Assembly (NCBI GenBank): GCA_030295235.1
Contig: AP026149.1
Location: forward strand, 682,001 to 746,000
Source: Fistulifera solaris
Lineage: Eukaryota; Bacillariophyta; Bacillariophyceae; Naviculales; Stauroneidaceae
Direction of reading: 5' to 3'
DNA length: 64,000 bases
Position 1 is the first letter of the stretch; every line of letters starts with the position of its first letter. This document shows positions 56,563 to 64,000 of the stretch, piece by piece. A program made the translations under genes and the position numbers. The notes below the pieces were generated by a model that had not been told where the DNA came from, did no database searches, and was given only the letters and a program-made list of their open reading frames with translations.

Positions 56563-58650
56563 TCACTGACATAAAAGATGAGATTCACGGGGTCGAATTG
56601 GATGGCAAAGTTCTAATCCTACGTCCGAATAGGAGGGAATGCTGGGACGGCGTTGGGGTTTGCGGGGCGACACATCCGTCACCGTTTCTATCAAAGTTTT
56701 GGCGGCCTCACGTGCGTTTTGTAATTTTCGAACCATGGTTGTCATCTCAAAATCGGTAACTGGAGGTTCCGCAAAACTGATGGTCTTTTCCACTTTGGGC
56801 TTTTTCTTCTTCTTTGTGCTTCTTCTTCTTATCCTTTTTCGACTTTTTGTCCTTTTTGGATGACGAACTGCTTTTTCTTTTCAGTGACTTTTTCTCCTTT
56901 TCTTCTTTCGACGATTCTTTCTTCTTTTCCTTATCTTCCTTATTCTTCTTCTCCGCCTTTTCTTCGTCTTTAATCTTCTTGTCCTTCTTACCCTTCCCCG
57001 CCTTTTCTTCTTCTTTAATCTTCTTGTCCTTCTTATCCTTCTCCGCCTTTTCTTCTTCTTTAATCTTCTTGTCCTTCTTATCCTTCTTCGACTTGTCTTT
57101 ATCTTTCTTGCTGTGCTTTCGCTCCACCTTCTTCGTATCACGCGACTCTTTCGAATCATTGGAACTACTACTGCTGCTGAGGCCAATAGGGACGCGTTTG
57201 ATGGAAGGGAGTCGGCGTAGCGTAGGTAAGTCGAAAAGCGGCAAATCATCATATTTAGGAAGAAGTAACTCGGGAAACGGTCTTCTTCGATGTCTTCGGT
57301 TTTTGATTCGCCAATCATTCCGTCATCGCCACAGTCCGGGGCATCACTTGTGGGAGGGAGAGACCATGTGAAATGCAAACCTTGCGGACGGTTGCAGATC
57401 CTCACAGGTTCCGGCTTTTCTTCCACCACGGTACGCGACAAGCTTTTGTGCAGTTGATCTTGCAGACGACCGAACCGAATCTTGGGTTTTGATACCTGGA
57501 GCGGTACCAATGGAGCCGATGACCGCGCTACTTCCTTTCGAACGGTTTCGGAAAAGGTAGTTGGGAATTCCATGTCCATGGGTACTTCGAGACTCTTGCA
57601 CTTGTACTCTTGCTTGCAAGCAGCAATTAGCTTGGCGTACTTTTCCGATTGCATGTAATCTTCTGGGAGGTCTACCGCAACATAAACACTTCGAACCACA
57701 GATCGTCGTCGACTCAGTTGTTCGAGTGGGAGGCCAGCGGAAGTCATGGACGATGGTGTATGTACCCGGACAACAGTATCTTCTTTATCTGCTGTCTTGT
57801 CTTTTCCACTTGAAACTTGAATCGTTGCCCGTCTGCGTTCAAGAGCATCGTTTTCAAGCCCTTCTTTGTATGCGTTCGCAGCCATTTTCATCTTCTGCTC
57901 CTTTGCTTGTTGCAGGAAATGCGCTCGATGCGACTTCTTTACTTTGTCACGCAATGATCCAAGTAGCCCTAGTGACTTTCCCGTTTTCTTTTGAAACATA
58001 TCGAACATTTCATCTACGTCTTCAACTTTTGCTTCGACATCGATTTCGCTCGCGACGGTTTTCTCCTCTCTAGATCGCTTTTTCTGTCCAAATCTGCCTC
58101 CGACTTTGGAGACAAGTTTCTTTGGATATTGCAGGCTCGTTGTGCATGTTTTCATCATTTCAAAGAGTCGCGCTTTGGTCTTGATATAATTGGTATTGTT
58201 TCTCTTGGAAGATGAGTCAGAGATCGACTTTTGTGGAGAGTTTCTTTGTGTAGACTCAAAAATGCTGACTCGATCTTGAATGGAACTTCTCATCAATTGA
58301 CGAGACGAGCGACGGATCGTGTTAGGCCTCCTGTGGACGTCGTCTTCTTCGGTATCACTATCGTCGCAGATTTCGATAAGTTCTTCATTTTCTTCGGCTG
58401 ACACGGACATTGAAATCGCGAGCCGCGATCGCTCTTGCGAAGACGATTCAAAGAAGGATGTTCGCTGTCTAACCAATGGAGAGAGACGAGGCGAAAGACT
58501 TTTTCGCTCCATCGAGGAGTCATCATTGTAATTGTACGTAAGGGTTTGCTCACTTGTTTTACCTAGCAGTACTGGTGCAGTTTCCTGCCCAGCCTTGTTT
58601 GTGTGTAATGGACGAGACACTGGACTGAAAGGGCTTTCCGATGAGCACAT
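56563..58650 (-). CDS. Unrecognised Lys-rich nuclear protein
   Basis: About 695 aa from ATG 58650, after two frame slips. The first 420 residues are charged and Ser-rich with Arg-Arg-Ser sites (TIRRSSRQLM, LSRRRSVVRSV), an acidic stretch (ELIEICDDSDTEEDD) and short helical parts. Then comes a hydrophobic-poor segment (PLFDLPTLRRLPSIKRVP) and a long Lys/Glu coil with three perfect-frame repeats of KKDKKIKEEEKAEKD type (see repeat entry). The C-terminus (VEKTISFAEPPVTDFEMTTM, KLQNAREAAKTLIETV, SPRKPQRRPSIPSY) is better in the frame ending at 56563. Slips lie near 57272-57274 and 56797-56805; without them the frame runs through poly-Arg, an unlikely reading. No catalytic motif is seen; nuclear localisation is inferred. 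Confidence 0.6.
56955..57089 (-). repeat. 45-bp tandem repeat, three copies, coding
   Basis: Units at 56955-56999, 57000-57044 and 57045-57089 each encode 15 residues (pattern EKDKKDKKIKEEEKA). In-frame length keeps the coil open when copy number changes. Confidence 0.9.
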
Positions 58651-60265
58651 TGTTGTTAGTAATGCTTCCGTGCTATTCTCTGCAAGGATTAGTTGCTGTG
58701 CTTACAATGGCTTGCCTGTAAGTTTGCTTTATTTGTTTTTCCACTTGTGGACTTGTGTGGCGACGAGGGTCAGGAAAACCTTTGCAAATGGAAAACGGAA
58801 GGCGCAAAAAGAGAACCAGGTGGAAGACGGATGTCACGTGACAAATTTCTTCTTTAACCCACGCAAAGGGCAATATGGAGAAACGAACACCAGAAGAACA
58901 CTACTTTGTTAAAATGACTTGCTACAACTGATAGGGCCTGCGAATCATTCTATGGAATCATATGGGGAACATATGACTCAATTTCACGTTCCGAGTTCCG
59001 ATGTTCCGATGTTTCGTATTCAATCTTACTTTTATGTGTGATGTGGGACGTTGAAGTCGCCTTCTTTCTGCTCTTGAAGTAAAATGAGGTCTATAAGTCT
59101 TTAAGCCTTCATTTTTTGCCCATAATTTGAAATCGTGGAAAGACTTTTGAATGAATGCAAACAGTTCGTTAGAAAATGAAATTTGAGTATCCTCTATGTA
59201 GTAATTTCTTGGTCTTTCGAATGTTGACCAATCAAAACTTTTCAATGATCCTTGCGTTACTCACGTTCGCAGTAGGGAAGATGAGATGATGCTGCTTCAT
59301 TCGTCACTACTTGGACCTTGGACCTGGACCTGGACCTGGTATTACGATGTTGATATTCGTAAAATCCAAATATCGATATTTGTCGAACTATAGAAATGAC
59401 CGCTTTAATCTCTCAGTAATGTTGTAATTTGTAATGGCGTACCTTGCATCGTATGTAGGATCGTACCAGGTACGTTTGTGCAGTGTGCCGTCGATTGTTG
59501 AAGGAGGAGAGAGGAGACGAATTTGAGTTTTGGCATCCATGCATTCAAGTTTGATTTTGGGGAGAGAAGGTCTTTGACAGTTCGCGAAATGGCCATTGGA
59601 TTACTTATAATAGATTTTTGAGGCTTAGCTTATGCTTACGACTCTCCATGTGATAGAGAAAAGCGATAAAGACGAGGTCATATCAAACGCTTTAAGAGTG
59701 ATGAAACCAAACCATTGTTCTTTATCCGTCGGAACACCACGCTTCAAAACCGTTCGCGCTACGAGGATCATTACTCGACATATCTTAGCCATCGAACTCC
59801 TACTCATCCTGATTTGGTGACACAGTAGATAATTTAAATATTTGTTACCTGCATTTAGTGTCCGCTTCCAGCTGATGTTTCATGCTCTCGCTGGAGTTGC
59901 GAGTGGCTTTTATCGAAGTAAACGACGAAGAGAGATACCAACTGGATTTGCACAAAAACATTTAGAACGAAAACGCCGAAGGATCGTTTGGGGCTTGCAA
60001 GTTAAAAGGTAGGACCTTTTGCATTCAAAGAAAGCTCTTCAATCGCTACAGTTGTGTTTACGACAACAACCATGGAGAGAGGAATAGCAATCCATAGGTG
60101 ATTCTGCCCTATTCTCTTCGTCTCGTCTGACAAAGCAGTTACTCGCCCCTAAAAGGTAAAATCAAAGCATAAATGCCCAAAGTTGGCATTGAGTAAACTT
60201 CAAAGTGTAAATCCTAGATTCACTGATATATGTACATCTTAAGAGCCAAAGGAAAAGCAATGTTC
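58651..60265. other. Intergenic region
   Basis: The longest gene-free stretch (1.6 kb). Frames at 58958-59245 and 59405-59596 (both minus) have no ATG start. Contains a short tandem of GGACCT units (about 59310-59340) and GTACCAGGTAC at 59464-59474. No RNA gene is recognised. Confidence 0.4.
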
Positions 60266-61012
60266 CTAGCTTCGCCTTTTCCGAGCATATGGTGAATGAT
60301 TCAAACAAAAGCAAATGAAAAAGCCCAGAGCGAAAACCGCCGTCAAAACAATTGATGAAATAAATACGGCAAAGATCGGTGTCGAGGAGTCGGATGACAC
60401 CGAAGGTAGATCGCCTCTGAATTCGTTATCTTCGGGCGCCGATTCCATAACCGGTTCCGATGGCGAGGCCGGCCCGATATCCCTTTCTGGCTTGGTAGGA
60501 GGCGCTGTAGACGGTGTTATAGAAGCAAACTCCATAGGGATGTCGTCGCTTTGTGGGTCCAAGGCAAATACATAAATAGCCATGCCAGCAATCGCCAGAC
60601 AAGAGAGGAACGCACATGTCATCGACATTCGAAGCATCCACTTCGTATAGCCAGGTGTTTCTATTAACTTTCCTTCGATCAAGGGTGCGTTGAAGATTTC
60701 CAACATTTTGGCTTCTCGGGCTTCATCTACAGGGACAGCGAGCGCTTCGGGAGTTGCAATCTCGATGTCGGCGGTTGTCGGACTTGATGGATTTTCCTCA
60801 TCGACTTGTACGTGACACGATGTCTCGTCAGTTTGTTGTAGATCTAAATCCTCCTTGGCTAGCGCGAAGTCGTCGAACTGGATTGTTGCGGCTTCATTGT
60901 TAGTCAGGCCAACGTGATGAGATAACTCAGGCGTTTGATCATTGTGGACTACGCTTTGTTGCTTTTCAGAGGGAGCTGCGAATTGTTTAGTAGCTTTCTC
61001 TCTTGCTGACAT
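60266..61012 (-). CDS. Unrecognised two-helix membrane protein (pair member 1)
   Basis: 248 aa, ATG 61012. A hydrophilic N-terminus of about 110 residues ends in VDEAREAKMLEIFNAPLIEG, followed by TM1 (MTCAFLSCLAIAGMAIYVFA), a Pro/Ser/Thr-rich lumenal or extracellular loop of about 60 residues, and TM2 (IFAVFISSIVLTAVFALGFFI), ending in a short basic tail (YARKRRS). The neighbour at 61569-62672 has the same plan and the same motif before TM1, so the two are tandem paralogues. No domain is recognised, no frame break. Function unknown. Confidence 0.6.
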   Translation of the reverse strand: MSAREKATKQFAAPSEKQQSVVHNDQTPELSHHVGLTNNEAATIQFDDFALAKEDLDLQQTDETSCHVQVDEENPSSPTTADIEIATPEALAVPVDEAREAKMLEIFNAPLIEGKLIETPGYTKWMLRMSMTCAFLSCLAIAGMAIYVFALDPQSDDIPMEFASITPSTAPPTKPERDIGPASPSEPVMESAPEDNEFRGDLPSVSSDSSTPIFAVFISSIVLTAVFALGFFICFCLNHSPYARKRRS

Positions 61013-61568
61013 AACGTCAAGTGAAACCTCTATTTAAAAGGGCATACGAAGATAATGTTGACTGACAAATTTATCGGAGTAAATTTATGCGAAAGATCGT
61101 GCGAAAAGGCAAATGCTTTCGTTGTTGACCATCGCATGGCGGCAAAGCTGGGCGGCAGCATGCAGGATGCAAGCTCATTGTTCCCAAACGTGCACCTACG
61201 AGACTGTAGAGATAAGAGCAGCACGCCTGTCCCCATTCGGAAGCATGAAATATCTGTTCCAAATGAATACTTTGTATGCAGTAGCGAATTGTCACTGTAA
61301 CTTCTGTATAGGACAGGGAGTAAAAGACACGACACACACAAAAAACCCTCCACCCTCAGCACCGAAGCGACAGGGAAACGGCAAGCTCTAGGGAGATAGA
61401 CCGATACCAATAGCCGTAGTCCGTAGGTGACCTTAGGAAGCTGAAAGACAAAAATGCCCCTCTTCTCTCATCAACGGAACCGTACCGACATGTATATTTC
61501 CGATCATCAGTGAAACCAGAACAATACTTAGCGCGTGCACTTTGAAGAACCGGAACACCAAACACCGA
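61013..61568. other. Intergenic region between tandem paralogues
   Basis: No gene supported; overlapping short frames on both strands only. Confidence 0.35.
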
Positions 61569-62672
61569 CTACTTGTCGACGGTGTGCGGTAATCCTTGTG
61601 CTCTCTTCCGGATTTGCCAGTGTGCGACAAATGCGCTTATCGCCACGACGGCACTGAGGGTAATCAAGGTGGAAATGAAACCCATGGCAAGAGTCGAAGG
61701 CTGCGATGTAGATGTGTCCAGAGTATCATCCTGCTTGGGAAGAGACGTTGGTGGAGCGGTAGGCTCCTTCTTTCCGGTAGCTATTGTCGGCGGTAACGTA
61801 GTTCTTCCATTAGGTACCATGACGGTCCCAACAGGTGCTGAATCCGCCATTTCGGACTGCGGAGGTAATACAGGAGGAACGGTTTCGTTACCCACGGCTA
61901 TGAAGGTGGAACTAATCGGGGCGGGCGCCATGTCACTTTCCGGGTCAACGTAGAGTGTCGGAAAAAACGTAGAAGACGTCAAAGTCGAGACCGCGGATGG
62001 AGACAATGTCGGAGCCGGAGTTGGAATCGGTTGCACCTCATTCGGTTTGACGACAAACACAAAGACCGCCATTCCAGCAATGCCCATGAGCGACAAGAAC
62101 GTACAAGTGAGCGAAATGGGCAAAAGATACCGTGCATATTTGGGAGCAGACACCGCTTCTCCTTGCACGACAGGTGCGTGTAGAATCTCTAACAATTTTG
62201 CTTCCTGTTGCTCATCGACAGGTTCCGCTTGTATATCGGGAGGCAACATGTACGTTTCTTTGCTTAGGACAGGATCCACATCGTCGCTATTCCCTGCTTC
62301 CACAGTGCAAGCACTACTCCTGTTCGAGTGAAGACTTACAGTCCCCAATTCTTCGACGGATGGAGGTCTTTCTTCGTCATGTTGTTGCTCCTCATTATCA
62401 TCTTCTTCATCGCTTTCTTCCAAATCCCAGGCATCCTCTTCTTGTTGCTCCGCAGTCATGACGCGACTCCCAATCATATGCACTGCACCCGGTTGAGAAG
62501 GCAATTCTTCTCCATCCGGAAAAACATCGACACGAGAAGGCTTAATATCCGAATGACTTTCGTGCTGTGATTGTTGTTGATGCTGTTGCTTCAAACAACA
62601 CGATGATGGTATGCCTGCATGAACCGTCAGTGTTCCTTGTTGATGATTGTTTGTTTCAGGTGCAGTTGTCAT
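61569..62672 (-). CDS. Unrecognised two-helix membrane protein (pair member 2)
   Basis: 367 aa if it starts at ATG 62672 (MTTAPE), or 420 aa from ATG 62831 with a very basic 53-residue extension; the shorter form is preferred because it resembles the start of the paralogue at 60266-61012. An acidic N-terminal region (EESDEEDDNEEQQ) leads to VDEQQEAKLLEILHAPVVQG, TM1 (LTCTFLSLMGIAGMAVFVFV), a Thr/Pro-rich mucin-like loop of about 140 residues (TPAPTLSPSA, ATGKKEPTAPPTS) and TM2 (STLITLSAVVAISAFVAHW). The loop has the NET sequon. The loop length differs most between the two copies. Function unknown. Confidence 0.6.
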   Translation of the reverse strand: MTTAPETNNHQQGTLTVHAGIPSSCCLKQQHQQQSQHESHSDIKPSRVDVFPDGEELPSQPGAVHMIGSRVMTAEQQEEDAWDLEESDEEDDNEEQQHDEERPPSVEELGTVSLHSNRSSACTVEAGNSDDVDPVLSKETYMLPPDIQAEPVDEQQEAKLLEILHAPVVQGEAVSAPKYARYLLPISLTCTFLSLMGIAGMAVFVFVVKPNEVQPIPTPAPTLSPSAVSTLTSSTFFPTLYVDPESDMAPAPISSTFIAVGNETVPPVLPPQSEMADSAPVGTVMVPNGRTTLPPTIATGKKEPTAPPTSLPKQDDTLDTSTSQPSTLAMGFISTLITLSAVVAISAFVAHWQIRKRAQGLPHTVDK

Positions 62673-63245
62673 GATTCTTTTAACGCTTTCTATTAAATTA
62701 AATAAAATAGCTTGAAAACGGAAAGAGAGAGTGTTGCTTTTGAGATGTTTTTTTTTGTCACGACGCAGTTTCAAACAACGCGGTTTCGCTCGTCGCTCTT
62801 TGCTGTTTAGCCTTTTTCTCCTTGGTTTCATTTGTTAGGTTACCTGGTACAGTCGGTACAGTATGCTTTTCACGACAAACGAAGCACGAATACTATAATG
62901 TTGATGAGTGGTTTGAAATGACAGCGGTTCGCATGGCACTGTCTTGTAGAAAGCACTAAATGACTCCTCCTTCCTTCAAAATCTACTATGGGTTAAGAAT
63001 GCTCTGGGCACAATGTTTGCTAAGTATAAAAATAGTCTTCCATAGTACAAACTCTATTCTTGTCGTAGTCAGTCACGTTGACGTTTGATGCGTTGAATAA
63101 GTGGCAGATCCAGATCATAATTTCACTCCCTTTTTCTGCTTCCGCGTACAAAACAGTCCATTGGTTTGCAAAAGCACGAATCAATCTCGACGGCTGAGCG
63201 TAGCTTCTCTTCATCAAATAATAAAAAAAGTAAACGAGAAAGAGA
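62673..63245. other. Divergent intergenic region
   Basis: Upstream of the two-helix membrane gene (-) and the PLAC8 gene (+). Contains a GTACC-type motif pair at 62843-62861. An alternative start of the minus-strand gene would extend to 62831. Confidence 0.4.
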
Positions 63246-64000
63246 ATGACGCTTAAAACAGTGGAAGTACTAGCACCCGGCAATCTTCCGGAAGGATATG
63301 TTTTTGATGCGACAGTCGATGGTGTTATCGTGAGTCTCCTTTCTCTTCTAAAAGTGAATAAAACGAATGAATATTCTCATGTTGTCTTTCCTTTCTCTTT
63401 CAACTAAGTTCGCTGTGACTGTTCCCGAGGGAGGCGTGGAAGAAGGACAGCCGATTCGTGTTGCCTATCCCGTTCCGTCCGCTCCCATCCTCGTTGCGGC
63501 GACACCGATTGTAGAAACGCCAAGCACATCCTCGTTTCTACAACCGGATGGAACACGCGTTACCGAAATCAAGAATACTGATGGGACGAGTACGGTCATT
63601 CGAGAGACGCCTCGTATCGAGGGCGGCTCAGAATATCAACCGTTGGCTCCAACGGGTCGCTTTCGCAACGGCATGTGCGATTGTTTCGAAGTATTTTGTT
63701 CTGGAAGATTTTGGGTGAGTTTTTGAGTGCGATTCTGACGTAGTGATTTTCCTCTCGTCGCTTCATACTGATGCATTTTCAAATCCTTTGTCACGCAGAT
63801 GGCTTGCTGTTGCATCGGCTGTTACATGGGACAGATTATGCAACGATTCAAATTGAATCCTTTCGGTGCACCGGGCAATTATCAAAACACGTGCTTGATC
63901 TGCACCGTTGCTTTCACCATCCTTATTATAGTGTCGTGGATTCTGACGGCTGCGTTTGGGACAAACTGTAAGTAGTTGATACGTGGTTAGATATTTGATG
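63246..64000 (+). CDS. PLAC8 family Cys-rich protein (5' part)
   Basis: Exons 63246-63329, 63409-63714, 63799-63967 and onward, with introns of 79 and 84 bp and a GTAAGT donor at 63968; the rest lies beyond the window. The N-terminus has a proline-rich stretch (PVPSAPILVAATPIVETP). Then the PLAC8 core begins: GRFRNGMCDCFEVFCSGRFW, followed by ACCCIGCYMGQIMQRFKLNPFG, and a hydrophobic helix (CTVAFTILIIVSWILTAAFG). Cysteine spacing CDCFxxxC and CCCIGCYMGQ is typical. PLAC8 proteins act at the plasma membrane in metal resistance (PCR in plants), cell size control and calcium entry; the role here is open. Confidence 0.8.

Noticed and set aside
58958-59245. Minus-strand frame of 95 codons with aromatic and basic residues
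   Set aside because: No ATG; no splice partner found by eye.
1-64000. tRNA, rRNA, CRISPR, retroelement or DNA transposon copies
   Set aside because: By-eye search of spacers for T-loop patterns, reverse transcriptase or transposase motifs and long terminal repeats gave nothing supportable.

Overview
The window reads as nuclear DNA of a photosynthetic stramenopile, most likely a diatom. Pointers are short GT-AG introns (mostly 55-133 bp), compact gene spacing, bipartite plastid leaders followed by twin-arginine lumen signals, duplicated heat shock factors with the KLNRxGFKR signature, and a Psb31/PsbQ-like lumenal protein. Species cannot be fixed from sequence alone.

Layout. 0-12.3 kb: RecQ helicase (+), PsbQ/Psb31-like lumenal protein (+), RNA polymerase II subunit RPB4 (-), CobW-type GTPase (-), RNase HII joined to a methyltransferase (-), seryl-tRNA(Sec) kinase PSTK (+), and a three-helix membrane protein (+). 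12.3-28.6 kb: one giant minus-strand VPS13 lipid-transfer gene with embedded PDZ and C2 domains. 29.7-41 kb: ABCG transporter (+), FKBP-TPR tail-anchored protein (+), FCF2 (+), cytochrome b561 (-), FTR1-like permease (-), a degenerate SDR-like protein (-) and a ChaN-like plastid protein (-). 41.4-47.7 kb: a tandem pair of HSF genes and a tandem pair of unrecognised phosphosite-rich proteins (all -). 48-58.7 kb: DNA ligase I (-), FUT8-like fucosyltransferase (+), a SMYD-type SET plus JMJD5-type JmjC fusion (-), and a Lys-rich nuclear protein (-). 60-64 kb: a tandem pair of unrecognised two-helix membrane proteins (-) and the start of a PLAC8 gene (+), cut by the window edge.

Genes sit on both strands without operon logic, often in convergent or divergent pairs. 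Several serve genome maintenance (RecQ, ligase I, RNase HII); others serve transcription (RPB4, HSF), selenocysteine synthesis (PSTK), the thylakoid lumen (PsbQ-like, ChaN-like), and membrane or metal transport (VPS13, ABCG, FTR1, b561).

A pervasive feature is that at least 12 otherwise well-conserved genes contain single-base reading-frame slips, mostly inside mononucleotide runs and often in compensating pairs. This is best explained by homopolymer-length errors in the assembly rather than gene decay, and it affects how every coding region here should be read. The most unusual gene contents are the SET-JmjC fusion, the RNase HII-methyltransferase fusion, the two tandem families of unknown function, and a dispersed short intergenic palindrome. 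No rRNA, tRNA, CRISPR array, retroelement or other mobile element was recognised.
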